NCBI GenBank assembly: GCA_020630435.1
Contig: JAHDBJ010000039.1
Coordinates: forward strand, 1-43,361
Source: Saprospiraceae bacterium
Lineage (GTDB): Bacteria; Bacteroidota; Bacteroidia; Chitinophagales; Saprospiraceae
Direction: 5' to 3'
Length of the DNA stretch: 43,361 bases
Positions within the stretch are counted from its first letter, which is position 1; the number at the start of each line of letters is the position of its first letter. The notes beneath the pieces are model-generated. The model made no database searches and had not been told where the DNA came from. It saw only the letters and a program-made list of their open reading frames with translations. The position numbers and the translations under genes are program-made. Positions 17,389 to 26,266 of the stretch are shown piece by piece.

Positions 17389-18932
17389 TCCTCTTCTCGC
17401 TCTGTTTGATAGATGTGTTCAGAGATAGCAAATAAGCCTAAGAAGGTCAATGCTCCATTTAATATTAATAGTTCAAACCCAAATTGGTAACCAAAAAACA
17501 ATTTGGCTGAAAAGTAATTTAGTGCAAATGTTAATATTGGAGATAAAATGCAAACTAAAGGCACTAGATTATCTTGCACGTTTGATTTTGTAAAGAAGCC
17601 AAAGGCATAGAGTCCGAGTAATGGTCCATAGGTGTAACCTGCTACCTTAAATATCTGTTCTATTACTGCTTTATCATTTATAAACCAGAATATTAATATT
17701 ACAAAAAATAATATTGAAGAAACTAGTAGGTGTATAGAGAGGCGTATTTTCTTTTTACGCTTATTGTCTTCTTGAGAGCCATCATTTGTAAAATGGAAGA
17801 AGCTATTTTTTTGAATTTTTCCAGTATTGCCATTTTCTTTTTCAAAGTTTAAAAAATCGACACATACTGAAGTTGTTAAGGATGTGAGTGCGGAATCAGC
17901 ACTAGAATATGCAGCGGCAATTAAACCCAATATAAATGTAATACTTACAACTGGTGATAGGTAACGAATCGCTATCGTAGGGTAAAGTTGATCGGTTTGT
18001 GAAGGAATTTCTAGACCTATGTTAGAAGCATAAATAAATAGTAATGCCCCTAGAAATAGAAATAATAGATTAACAAAAACCAATACAATACTAAAAGAGT
18101 AAACATTGAGTTGGGCTTCTTTTAGGTTTCTACAACTCAAATTTTTCTGCATCATATCTTGATCTAAACCTGTCATCACTATGGCTATTGAAGCTCCTGC
18201 TAGAAATTGTTTAAAAAAGTTCTTTTTATCTGACCAACCATTTTCAAAAAAGAATGTTTTCGAATACTCACTATTCCAAACTTGATCAATCATTCCCGAA
18301 AGGGTCAAATCCATACTTTGTCCTATAAAAAAAATAGTCATTATGACCGCTAGTAGCATACAAGTTGTCTGTAAGGTATCCGTCCATACAATGGTTTTAA
18401 TCCCTCCTCTAAAGGTGTAAATCCAGATCAATACAATCGTTAACAATACTGTCAACCAGAAAGGGATACCATAGGTTTTCATTACAAACTCCTGAAGCAC
18501 GATGGCGACCAAATACAGTCGAAAAGATGCTCCAATTATTCTAGAAAGGAGAAAAAAGCCTGCCCCTGTTTTATATGAAAAAAAGCCAAAACGTTGTTCA
18601 AGGTATGTATATATTGAAGTGAGCTGAAGTCGATAATACATTGGCATGAGTACGGTAGCGATTACAAAGTAACCTACTAAATACCCTAATACCATTTGCA
18701 TATAGGAAAATTGGCTGCCCGCAACCCAACCTGGTACTGAAATAAATGTTACACCAGATAAAGATGCACCAATCATTCCAAAGGCTACCAAATACCAAGG
18801 CGATTGTCTATTCGCCAAGAAGAAGGCATTATCATCAGCATTTCTACTTGTCATATAGGATACTCCTATAAGGAGTAAAAAGTATGCTGCAATAATACCT
18901 AAAATAATTTCAGGTGTTAATTGTTCAGTCAT
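17385..18932 (-). CDS. Sodium:solute symporter (SSS family)
   Basis: An inner-membrane sodium-coupled transporter of 515 aa with about 13 predicted helices. SSS landmarks include ANRQSPWYLVAFGMIGASLSG, FISVPGWVAG, the Rossmann-free helix pair RGGIKTIVWTDTLQT, GLDQDMMQKNLSC and AAAYSSADSALTSLTTSVCVDF, which forms the Na2-site region with Ser/Thr residues. Solute specificity cannot be read from sequence. The C-terminus ERREED-like tail is cytosolic. The gene ends in TAG followed by A and overlaps the NYN gene tail to tail by 4 nt. Confidence 0.9.
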   Translation of the reverse strand: MTEQLTPEIILGIIAAYFLLLIGVSYMTSRNADDNAFFLANRQSPWYLVAFGMIGASLSGVTFISVPGWVAGSQFSYMQMVLGYLVGYFVIATVLMPMYYRLQLTSIYTYLEQRFGFFSYKTGAGFFLLSRIIGASFRLYLVAIVLQEFVMKTYGIPFWLTVLLTIVLIWIYTFRGGIKTIVWTDTLQTTCMLLAVIMTIFFIGQSMDLTLSGMIDQVWNSEYSKTFFFENGWSDKKNFFKQFLAGASIAIVMTGLDQDMMQKNLSCRNLKEAQLNVYSFSIVLVFVNLLFLFLGALLFIYASNIGLEIPSQTDQLYPTIAIRYLSPVVSITFILGLIAAAYSSADSALTSLTTSVCVDFLNFEKENGNTGKIQKNSFFHFTNDGSQEDNKRKKKIRLSIHLLVSSILFFVILIFWFINDKAVIEQIFKVAGYTYGPLLGLYAFGFFTKSNVQDNLVPLVCILSPILTFALNYFSAKLFFGYQFGFELLILNGALTFLGLFAISEHIYQTEREED

Positions 18933-19020
18933 TGCATTAAAAATGCTTAGGCATTTGAGGTTTTTTAAGCAAACATGCTTATCGTTCCTCTAGTGTGTGT
19001 TTTGTATTTTTATCTATAAT

Positions 19021-19048
19021 ATAACTTCACTAAAAACAGCGAAGTTAT
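19021..19048 (-). terminator. Hairpin after the SPOR gene
   Basis: ATAACTTC and GAAGTTAT are inverted repeats with a 12-nt loop, 14 nt after the SPOR gene stop on the minus strand. The U-run is poor, so this is a tentative terminator. Confidence 0.4.
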
Positions 19049-19061
19049 GGATTCGGTCTTT

Positions 19062-19457
19062 TTAATATAAAAACTCAGTATACTTAATTTCATTATCCTT
19101 AGCGGGATATGCTCCTGGATATTTACTTTTAATGATATTCAATAATCGCTCTGCCTCAAGTTTTGTCTTAAATGCGCCTACCCTAAGTTTATAATAAGGT
19201 GCATCATATCGCCATACTGCTACATAATTAGGAAATCGTGCTAGAAATTTTTTCTTTGTACTTTCAATAGCACTCCTATCGGTGCTTCCCATGATCTGTA
19301 CTCGCCAACCTGGGGTCGTTTCGGAAGCTCTATTCAATGAAATAAACTGTCCCATTATCTGTGTAACAGGCACATCTTCAGTGACAATAATGCTACCTTG
19401 AGCAGATGCAAATAAACTTATCAAAAGACAAGGAATAATAAAAAAGAGTTGTTTCAT
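19062..19457 (-). CDS. Secreted SPOR-domain protein
   Basis: A 131-aa exported protein with a signal peptide of about 20 residues (MKQLFFIIPCLLISLFASAQ) and a C-terminal SPOR domain (about 50-125; GWRVQIMGSTDRSAIESTKK, YYKLRVGAFKTKLEAERLL). SPOR domains bind denuded glycan strands of septal peptidoglycan. I place the start at the ATG before the signal peptide, ten codons inside the longer open frame. A TAnnTTTG box is 28 nt upstream. Stop TAA. Confidence 0.85.
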   Translation of the reverse strand: MKQLFFIIPCLLISLFASAQGSIIVTEDVPVTQIMGQFISLNRASETTPGWRVQIMGSTDRSAIESTKKKFLARFPNYVAVWRYDAPYYKLRVGAFKTKLEAERLLNIIKSKYPGAYPAKDNEIKYTEFLY

Positions 19458-19484
19458 CTGACAATGCGTTTTTAAATACAATCG

Positions 19485-19492
19485 CAAATTTA
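19485..19492 (-). promoter_or_regulatory. -7 box (TAAATTTG) of the SPOR gene
   Basis: TAAATTTG on the minus strand fits TAnnTTTG, 28 nt upstream of the ATG at 19457. It lies just past the stop of the upstream DeoC-like gene, so the SPOR gene may be transcribed separately. Confidence 0.5.
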
Positions 19493-19499
19493 CATTTTT

Positions 19500-20153
19500 T
19501 TACGATTCTTCCCGAAGATTTACTATAATTTGCAAGGCATTTTGACATCCTATGCGTTCAATACCTTCTTTTAATAAACGCTGTGCAAACTGAGGTGATA
19601 TATTTTCTTGATAAACTTTTAACTTAACTTTAGGAGAGAGTATAGTTTTTATCTCTTTAATATTTCTAGGTTCTCCTTCCCGTTTTGTATAAATGGCTAA
19701 GAAGTCAACTTCTGATTCTTGGCATATCTCACAGACTCTTTGGATCTCTTTTTTTGTTAAAATATCTATTCCTATTAGTATTTTTATGAGTTTCCCCTTC
19801 ATCTTTACTGCACGTGTCATACTATCAATCTCATTTTGCACGTGGCTCCAATCACCATTTTTAAGTGCGGCTACATTCACTAAAGCATCAACTTCATCTA
19901 CTTCCTCGTCTAGTGCTCTTTTTATTTCTTCTACTTTGGCTGGAACAGCGGAATAACCGTAAGGATAACCAACTACAGTTGTCACCTTCACTTCAGAATT
20001 TTTCAGCAATCTTACTGCTGTTTGAACATAATAAGGAGGAATACAGACAGCCTCGAAAGCTTTATCTATAGCTTCTGTACAAATTTGTTTAATATCATCT
20101 GCTGTCAAATCTGGTCTTAGAGACGAATGGTCTATAAGTTTCTCTATATTCAT
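19500..20153 (-). CDS. DeoC-like TIM-barrel protein lacking the Schiff-base lysine
   Basis: A homologue of deoxyribose-phosphate aldolase, 217 aa from the ATG in MNIEKLIDHSSLRPDLT (an upstream in-frame GTG would add 16 residues). The first half aligns well with DeoC: IDHSSLRPDLT, VTTVVGYPYG, and EVDALVNVAALKNGDW with the conserved Asp. The second half departs: the family KVIIET is KILIGI, and DFVKTSTG, which carries the Schiff-base lysine, is DFLAIYTK, with Ala at the lysine position. The KASGGVR phosphate-binding loop reads KVYQENI. It is unlikely to be a normal aldolase. Stop TAA. Confidence 0.75.
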   Translation of the reverse strand: MNIEKLIDHSSLRPDLTADDIKQICTEAIDKAFEAVCIPPYYVQTAVRLLKNSEVKVTTVVGYPYGYSAVPAKVEEIKRALDEEVDEVDALVNVAALKNGDWSHVQNEIDSMTRAVKMKGKLIKILIGIDILTKKEIQRVCEICQESEVDFLAIYTKREGEPRNIKEIKTILSPKVKLKVYQENISPQFAQRLLKEGIERIGCQNALQIIVNLREES

Positions 20154-20580
20154 TGGTTTATAGGTATTGACAACACCAATTGATGTTGAATAGTTACTCA
20201 CAGTATTAATTTTTGTCTTTTATGTTACCCTTCCTAAACGCAAGATATTATAAATATTGCTTTCGTGAAAGTCTTTTAACAAATAAAAATCTATAAACAG
20301 TATTTTATCTATTTTATTTCTTCCTAACGTTTTGGTAAACAAATATCTATACCAAGATAAGTTTTTAGCTAAAATTTATAATCAGTTTAAATTTTAGTCA
20401 TTTTAGGCAAAAATATACTTTTCAATTATCCAAAGACTGTTTATATATATACATTTTTTAATATAAAATAAAAATGTCCCATTTTAACCCTAAAGTGCCT
20501 TTTTTTGACCTGTTTTAATAGCTCTAATTTATTGATTTTTGTGTTGTAATTAATACCAAACTAATAACAGTTTGAAAAAT
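20154..20580. other. AT-rich divergent intergenic region
   Basis: More than 400 nt between the divergent DeoC-like and CotH-like genes. It is very AT-rich, with long T and A runs and no ORF or RNA gene I can recognise. It must hold promoters in both directions, but I cannot assign a convincing TTTG/TAnnTTTG pair. The minus-strand end includes 48 nt that become coding if the GTG start at 20201 is used. Confidence 0.5.
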
Positions 20581-20603
20581 AAAAATCTGACAATCAGATT
20601 TTT
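20581..20603 (+). promoter_or_regulatory. Perfect 10-bp palindrome in the leader of the CotH-like gene
   Basis: AAAAATCTGA and TCAGATTTTT are exact inverted repeats with a CAA loop, 33 nt before the start codon. In RNA it makes a compact hairpin ending in U5, so it could be an attenuator or terminator; as DNA it could be an operator. Confidence 0.5.
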
Positions 20604-20636
20604 AACATTTCGCATTAATTAAAAATAACATAAAAC

Positions 20637-21710
20637 ATGAAAACATTAACAGAGAAAATTATATTTATTTTATCCCTAAGTTTTATCCTAACAGGAAACA
20701 ACTTGATTTATGGCAAAACAATGTCTCCTAGCATTTTTGATGTATTAATAACAGACGAAATTACATCTGTTACTATATCCTTAGATTTAAAAACTATTCT
20801 ATCTAAACCCAAAAATGAACAGAAGTATCCTGCCATTTTTTCTTATAAAGATTCTGTCGGAAATATCAATAGATGGGATATTAACCTAAAATTAAGAGGT
20901 AAATTTAGAAGAATGAATTGTGAAGAATTGCCTCCTTTGAAATTATATTTTGACAAAGATGTATTGAAAACTAAAAAGCTTTCGAAATATAATGACCTAA
21001 AATTAGTAAACTATTGCCATGAGGAAGAAATACTGGCTAAAGAACTCATAATAAAGGAGTTTTTAGCTTATAAAATGTATAACCAATTAACATCTGAAAG
21101 TTATAGAGTTCATTTATTAGACATTACTTACAAAGACATTTTTTCTTCTAAAATTATAAAACAATGGGGTTTTGTGATTGAGGATACCGCTCAATTGAGA
21201 AATAGAATAGGTGCTCAAAAAATAAAAGAAAAAATTCTAATTACAGATACCGTTTTTAATAATGCTCAAATACAACTTGTTGCGCTTTTTCAGTTTATGA
21301 TTGGTAATTCAGATTGGCATTTGACCTATTCTCATAATGTAAAACTGATGAAAAAAGGAACAAAACTAATTGCTATACCTTTTGACTTTGATTTCTCAGG
21401 ACTTGTAAATGCTCCATATGCTATACCTAATCCAAATTACGATATAAAAACCTTAAAAGATAGAGTTTATCTTGGGTTTGAGCAAGATATTAAATACTTG
21501 GATGCTACTTACAAGATATTTTTAAAAAATAGAGATCAATTATTTGAATTAATAAAAAAGAATAAACATTTAACACGATCAACTAAACGCAAATCAATGC
21601 ATTATTTGAAATCTTTTTATAAAAAAATGGATCATACATATGTTGTCAATAGTCTTCCAAACAATCTTAATCGTGAAGCTACAATAAGGAAAAATATAGC
21701 GATCAAGTAA
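20637..21710 (+). CDS. Secreted CotH-kinase-like / HipA-fold protein
   Basis: A 357-aa exported protein (signal peptide about 1-26). The body carries the pattern of an atypical kinase fold seen in secreted Bacteroidota proteins related to CotH: RGKFRRMNCEELPPLKLYF near 95, then LFQFMIGNSDWHLTYSHNVKLM (about 220-240) with the Asp and Asn expected for catalysis and metal binding, and AIPFDFDFSGLVNAPYA (about 250-265) with the DFD metal motif. The C-terminal third is basic and helical. The substrate is unknown. Stop TAA, 7 nt before the convergent HD hydrolase stop. Confidence 0.6.
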   Translation: MKTLTEKIIFILSLSFILTGNNLIYGKTMSPSIFDVLITDEITSVTISLDLKTILSKPKNEQKYPAIFSYKDSVGNINRWDINLKLRGKFRRMNCEELPPLKLYFDKDVLKTKKLSKYNDLKLVNYCHEEEILAKELIIKEFLAYKMYNQLTSESYRVHLLDITYKDIFSSKIIKQWGFVIEDTAQLRNRIGAQKIKEKILITDTVFNNAQIQLVALFQFMIGNSDWHLTYSHNVKLMKKGTKLIAIPFDFDFSGLVNAPYAIPNPNYDIKTLKDRVYLGFEQDIKYLDATYKIFLKNRDQLFELIKKNKHLTRSTKRKSMHYLKSFYKKMDHTYVVNSLPNNLNREATIRKNIAIK

Positions 21711-21717
21711 GGCTCAA

Positions 21718-22281
21718 TCATTCATAAAGAAACTCTTGATAGTCTTCGACTTTTTGCTTTAACCTATTGGCAAGATACTCATTCGCTTCTTTAAGATGAG
21801 TGTATATTTGGATAGCCTCTTGCCGATAGGCTTCCTTTTTTTCTAATGTCCAATAATAGGGTGGTTGTTGAAGGTTCGCTATTCTATCTGCCATTTTCAC
21901 CATCCAAATTTCCTTAGGTTGTTGTTGAATTCTTTTGAGGCTATCCAATATCATCGTTTGTTTATCTTTTAGTTTTTCATTTTTACTAAGCGCAAGGACA
22001 CCTTCTGCTACTGGTTTTCCGAATTGATTAGATATATCGTCATAAGTTAATGACGTATCTTCTATTGTGTCGTGTAAAACTGCACAGATAATGGCTAAGT
22101 CTTGATCTATATTTTCTTCAAATTGAAGGGCATTTGAAATTTCAAATACCACACTTCCAATATGATTAAGGTATTCAACTTTTTCATTTTTCTGAGAGCC
22201 TCCATATTTCTGACCATCATGCATTTTAGAGGCTACTTTCCAAGCCGCTTGGAATTTTTCGATAGACCAATTGTTTTGCAT
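21718..22281 (-). CDS. Small SpoT/MESH1-type HD hydrolase
   Basis: A 187-aa stand-alone HD-domain protein related to the (p)ppGpp hydrolase domain of RelA/SpoT and to small alarmone hydrolases. Visible are the metal ligands in YLNHIGSVVFEI (His), VLHDTIEDTSLTYDDI (HD plus ED) and VKMADRIANLQ (Asp). No synthetase, TGS or ACT domain follows. The substrate could be ppGpp or another nucleotide. A TAnnTTTG promoter box lies 68 nt upstream, behind the transferase gene. Stop TGA. Confidence 0.8.
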   Translation of the reverse strand: MQNNWSIEKFQAAWKVASKMHDGQKYGGSQKNEKVEYLNHIGSVVFEISNALQFEENIDQDLAIICAVLHDTIEDTSLTYDDISNQFGKPVAEGVLALSKNEKLKDKQTMILDSLKRIQQQPKEIWMVKMADRIANLQQPPYYWTLEKKEAYRQEAIQIYTHLKEANEYLANRLKQKVEDYQEFLYE

Positions 22282-22348
22282 TATTGATTTGTTTTTCGTG
22301 AGATGTTATTTAGTAGTCTCTGATAATGTATTAGAGTAGGTTCTGTTG

Positions 22349-22356
22349 CAAAAGTA
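22349..22356 (-). promoter_or_regulatory. -7 box (TACTTTTG) of the HD hydrolase gene
   Basis: TACTTTTG on the minus strand fits TAnnTTTG in the 93-nt gap between the transferase stop and the HD hydrolase ATG. Confidence 0.5.
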
Positions 22357-22374
22357 TTAAATCTAATTCTACTT

Positions 22375-23421
22375 TTATTGATACGTTAATAAAAAAGCAA
22401 CTATATCTAAACTATCTTTAGAATGATATAAACTTTTCTTCAAAATTAAAAAGTCCATATAAGAATCATCTCGATAATGTTCCATCATTAGAAATCGTAA
22501 ATAGTGGAAATCATCCATAGGGACATAAAGGCCAACCAAATAAGTTTGATTGTAGAAATCATACGTTACTACTATAAGTTTTTGGTCTTTGGGATGATAT
22601 TCTATTGCTAAAAATAGTGGTGCTTTCAATAAGGGTTCTTCTTCTGCACCTGCAATCACTTTATCATAAAAAGGATAAACATAAATTTTATTATTCTTGC
22701 TTTCTGGTAATTGTTTTTTGATTAATTCCAGCTTGTGGGTAATTTTTTCTACAGGAAGTTTGGTGCGATTGATTTCATCAAAAGGCATCCATTGTCCATC
22801 CCAAGCATCAAATCCTTCTACATTTCCAACCCTCAATTTATAGTCAAAAGAAGGGTAACCCATCACCACATATCCAGGATAAAAATAGCGTTTATTGTTT
22901 TGAATTGCATATTGAATCTCAAGAAGCATTGTATAGAATCCGAGGCTGTGTTTTCCATAATCTGGATCGAATAATCCTGTTATACTAGCAATGCTTTCAT
23001 CTCCTACATCAAAGAAACTAGCACCCACTAGTTCTTCCTCATCATAAATCAAAAATTCTCTAGTATTATAGACATTTCGTACCCCCCCATCGAGTAAAGA
23101 TTCTCGGAGACTATTGCTAATAAAACCATCGAAACGTTTTTTGTGTTTTTGATAAAGCGCTTCTTTTTCGATATCAATATTGAACTTCCCTTCTTCTACT
23201 CGAAAGCGCTCGCCATTTTTACGCAATAATTTTCTTAGACTTTTCCGAAAAGTATAATCTTTCAAATCTAATCTTACCCATACAGCAGAATACATTCCTC
23301 CTTTTAAACAGAGAACATGAGTGGTGAAGATGCTTTGCCCCATTCGATACCAACCCAATGCCAAATAATCGTCAAGCATACTGCCTGTAATAACCCGATG
23401 ATGATGAAATTCAGTAAACAT
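22375..23421 (-). CDS. Arginyl-tRNA-protein transferase-like (ATE/Bpt) protein
   Basis: A GNAT-fold transferase of 348 aa that resembles enzymes moving an amino acid from aminoacyl-tRNA to protein N-termini (N-degron pathway). The C-terminal ATE signature is clear: ELVGASFFDVGDESIASITG, LFDPDYGKHSLGFYTMLLEI and FYPGYVVMGYPSFDYKLRVG. The N-terminal Cys-rich ATE cluster is absent or divergent (SMLDDYLALGWYRMGQ). The amino acid donor is unknown. It is 14 nt after purE, likely co-transcribed. Stop TAA. Confidence 0.78.
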   Translation of the reverse strand: MFTEFHHHRVITGSMLDDYLALGWYRMGQSIFTTHVLCLKGGMYSAVWVRLDLKDYTFRKSLRKLLRKNGERFRVEEGKFNIDIEKEALYQKHKKRFDGFISNSLRESLLDGGVRNVYNTREFLIYDEEELVGASFFDVGDESIASITGLFDPDYGKHSLGFYTMLLEIQYAIQNNKRYFYPGYVVMGYPSFDYKLRVGNVEGFDAWDGQWMPFDEINRTKLPVEKITHKLELIKKQLPESKNNKIYVYPFYDKVIAGAEEEPLLKAPLFLAIEYHPKDQKLIVVTYDFYNQTYLVGLYVPMDDFHYLRFLMMEHYRDDSYMDFLILKKSLYHSKDSLDIVAFLLTYQ

Positions 23422-23435
23422 GGATAAATAAAAAT

Positions 23436-23921
23436 CTATAATCTTTTTTCTAAGTTTTTAATTTTTGCTTCTACTTGAGCAACTAATTGCTGCTTGTAGT
23501 CTATCACATTTTGTTGTAAACGACTATCCGAAGTTCCTAATATTTGAGTAGCCAACAGACCTGCATTTTTAGCTGCATTTAAAGCGACAGTTGCGACGGG
23601 CACACCATTAGGCATCTGAAGAATAGATAAGATAGAATCCCATCCATCAATAGAATTTGACGATTTTATAGGCACCCCAATTACAGGCAAAGGAGATAAC
23701 GAAGCAACCATACCTGGTAAATGTGCTGCTCCTCCAGCGCCTGCAATTACTACTTTAATGCCTCTGAGATGTGCATTTTTAGCAAATTGAAACAAGCGAT
23801 CTGGTGTTCGATGGGCAGATACAATTGTCATTTCATATTCTACCCCCAGTTCCCCTAATATATCTGCTGCTGCTTGCATCACTTGTAGGTCTGAATCAGA
23901 CCCCATAATTATGCTAACCAT
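23436..23921 (-). CDS. purE: N5-carboxyaminoimidazole ribonucleotide mutase
   Basis: Converts N5-CAIR to CAIR in purine synthesis. It is a class I PurE of 161 aa with IIMGSDSDLQVM, the catalytic SAHRTPDR loop, IAGAGGAAHLPGM and LSPLPVIGVP. It follows purK by 13 nt, the standard operon. The gene ends in TAG followed by A. Confidence 0.97.
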   Translation of the reverse strand: MVSIIMGSDSDLQVMQAAADILGELGVEYEMTIVSAHRTPDRLFQFAKNAHLRGIKVVIAGAGGAAHLPGMVASLSPLPVIGVPIKSSNSIDGWDSILSILQMPNGVPVATVALNAAKNAGLLATQILGTSDSRLQQNVIDYKQQLVAQVEAKIKNLEKRL

Positions 23922-23934
23922 TTTAATGGGTATT

Positions 23935-25092
23935 TTAGTTCAGTGTTTTTTCTTTTTGGCTAATGACTTTCAACGTATGCTTCAGCATTCTTGCTTTTGC
24001 TTTTGCTTTTTCAATATCCTTATTTAAAAATGTAATATGTCCCATTTTACGAAAAGGTTTTGTCATTGTTTTGCCATACAGATGAATTTTTGCACCTTCT
24101 TGTGCCAAAATCTTTTCAATACCTTTATATTTTGTTATCCCTCTATAGCCTTCCGCTCCTAGTACATTAATCATCACAGATGGTGTTTTCATTTTTGTAC
24201 TACCTAAAGGAAAATTTAGGATAGCCCGTAATTGTTGTTCGAACTGTGAGGTGTAACAACTATCAATTGTATGATGACCACTATTGTGTGTCCTAGGGGC
24301 AACCTCATTAATCAATAATGTTCCTTCTTTTGTAAGAAAAAACTCGACCGCTAACAAACCACAAATATTGTATTTTTTTATTAAAATTTTTGCTAAACGT
24401 GTTGCCTCTTCCATTATATCTGAGTTTATATCAGCAGGACAAGCTAAAAATTCTACTAAATTAGCTTCATCATTAAACTCCATTTCGACAGGAGGATAGC
24501 AGATACATTCTCCTTTTTCATTTCTAGCAGCGATGACTGCAATTTCTTTATCAATATCCACTAAATCTTCTATAACACTAGGTGCATCCATGAGTTTGGA
24601 TTTTAGGTCATTTTCATTTTTAATTAAGGCAACTCCTTGCCCATCATATCCTGCAGTTCTAGTTTTTTGTACAAATGGCAATTGGCAATGTCTGTTTTTT
24701 ATTGCTTCAAAAATTGCTTTTTTATCATCATATAGTTGAAAAGTAGCGGTTGGTAAATCATTCTGCTGATAAAATTTTTTTTGTTGTCCCTTATCTTTAA
24801 TAATCGTTAAAGATTCAGGATTAGGATGAACTATTACACCTTCTTTTTTAAGTTGTATAAGTGCATTTGTATTGACATGTTCAATTTCAATACTTACAAC
24901 ATCCATTTCTTTTCCAAAATTGTAAACATCATCATAGTTATTAAAATCACCTTCCACAAAATGACTGCTAAATGCGCTTGCTGGAAAATCCTTAGACTTA
25001 TCTAAGATATAAACTTCCCAATTCCAATTTGCAGCCGCCAAACACAGCATTCGTCCTAGCTGTCCACCGCCCAATATTCCTATTTTTTTCAT
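23935..25092 (-). CDS. purK: 5-(carboxyamino)imidazole ribonucleotide synthase
   Basis: An ATP-grasp enzyme making N5-CAIR from AIR, ATP and bicarbonate. The 385 residues start with the nucleotide-binding KIGILGGGQLGRMLCLAA. They include FVQKTRTAGYDGQGV (ATP-grasp loop), CPADINSD, VEFFLTKEGTLLINEVAPRTHNSGH and the C-terminal HLYGKTMTKPFRKMGHITF. It is located directly upstream of purE, so the two steps are encoded together. Stop TAA. Confidence 0.97.
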   Translation of the reverse strand: MKKIGILGGGQLGRMLCLAAANWNWEVYILDKSKDFPASAFSSHFVEGDFNNYDDVYNFGKEMDVVSIEIEHVNTNALIQLKKEGVIVHPNPESLTIIKDKGQQKKFYQQNDLPTATFQLYDDKKAIFEAIKNRHCQLPFVQKTRTAGYDGQGVALIKNENDLKSKLMDAPSVIEDLVDIDKEIAVIAARNEKGECICYPPVEMEFNDEANLVEFLACPADINSDIMEEATRLAKILIKKYNICGLLAVEFFLTKEGTLLINEVAPRTHNSGHHTIDSCYTSQFEQQLRAILNFPLGSTKMKTPSVMINVLGAEGYRGITKYKGIEKILAQEGAKIHLYGKTMTKPFRKMGHITFLNKDIEKAKAKARMLKHTLKVISQKEKTLN

Positions 25093-25134
25093 TTTTTAAT
25101 AAAAATCAGTTCAAATTAATGATTTCTAAACATT

Positions 25135-26166
25135 CTAAACAAAATCAACATCTACTTCGTAGGGATAACTCATTAGAAACTCTAGCCCTCTTTCTATCGT
25201 TACTTCTCCATAGACCATTTCGTAAAGCATTTGAGTAATAGGTGCCCGAATCCCATGGTAATCGCAAAGTTTTTTACAGATTTTTAATGTACGAACGCCC
25301 TCTGCTAATTCAGGCATTGTTTTTCGAATATGTTCTAAGGATTCTCCTTTGGCTTTGCGCATTCCAAAGGTATAATTTCGACTACTAGTACTTGATGCAG
25401 TTGCTACCAAATCTCCAATTCCTGCGATACCTAGAAAGGCTCTACTACTAATTCCAAAACCATTTGCAATATGGATCATTTCTATCAACCCTCTAGAAAT
25501 AAGTAATGACCAAACATTGTATCCCATTCCTAATCCGCCTAACATCCCTGCGCCAATTGCAATTGTATTTTTTAAAGCCCCTGCCAATTCTGCCCCTTGC
25601 ATTTCATGAGAGCCATATATTCTAAAAAATTTACTTTTTAAGGCTTTCCGTCCTTCTTCAATAACTTCGACATAGGGACTTGCCACTAAGGTAGCGGCAG
25701 GCTGACCTGCTAGGATTTCTTTTGATAAATTTGGTCCACTCAAACAACCAATTCGTACGACAACACTTTCTTGTAAGATTACCTCACTCATCGTAAAAAC
25801 ATCATGACGAGTAATCGGCAAATTATCATCTTGATTTTCCTTATCCGCTAAATCAAAACCTTTAGTTCCATGTATTAATATATGATACGGGCGAAGATGT
25901 ATGGCTAGGTTTTTCATCATATTCCGAAAGGCTGATGAAGGTACTACGGGAAAAATTAACTCACAACTTTCTGCTATTTCGCTTAAACGATTTGTAGCCT
26001 TAATACGAGGAGATAATTCAACACCTAAATGTTGATGTGTGTTGTTTATAGTATCTACCAATTCTACTTTTCGACTATACAAGAGGACATCTACATTCTC
26101 CGATAATAACTTTGCTATAGTCGTTCCAAAACTTCCAGCACCAATGACACCTACGGGTTTACTCAT
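25135..26166 (-). CDS. gpsA: Glycerol-3-phosphate dehydrogenase [NAD(P)+]
   Basis: Reduces dihydroxyacetone phosphate to sn-glycerol-3-phosphate for phospholipid synthesis. It has 343 aa, with the N-terminal Rossmann motif VIGAGSFGTTIAKLL, LIHGTKGFD, SGPNLSKEILAGQPAATLVAS, the catalytic-lysine region AGALKNTIAIGAGML, and AGIGDLVATASSTSSRNYTFG. It is 42 nt upstream of purK on the same strand. The gene ends in TAG followed by A, with a second in-frame TAG three codons on and a TGA later. Confidence 0.96.
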   Translation of the reverse strand: MSKPVGVIGAGSFGTTIAKLLSENVDVLLYSRKVELVDTINNTHQHLGVELSPRIKATNRLSEIAESCELIFPVVPSSAFRNMMKNLAIHLRPYHILIHGTKGFDLADKENQDDNLPITRHDVFTMSEVILQESVVVRIGCLSGPNLSKEILAGQPAATLVASPYVEVIEEGRKALKSKFFRIYGSHEMQGAELAGALKNTIAIGAGMLGGLGMGYNVWSLLISRGLIEMIHIANGFGISSRAFLGIAGIGDLVATASSTSSRNYTFGMRKAKGESLEHIRKTMPELAEGVRTLKICKKLCDYHGIRAPITQMLYEMVYGEVTIERGLEFLMSYPYEVDVDFV

Positions 26167-26266
26167 GGTTTTTTATAATTAAATATGAATAAAAATGGGC
26201 AAGCGTAAATATAAAAGAAAAACAAACAATAACCCTAGAATTTAGATTAAAATCAATCCTAGTAAA

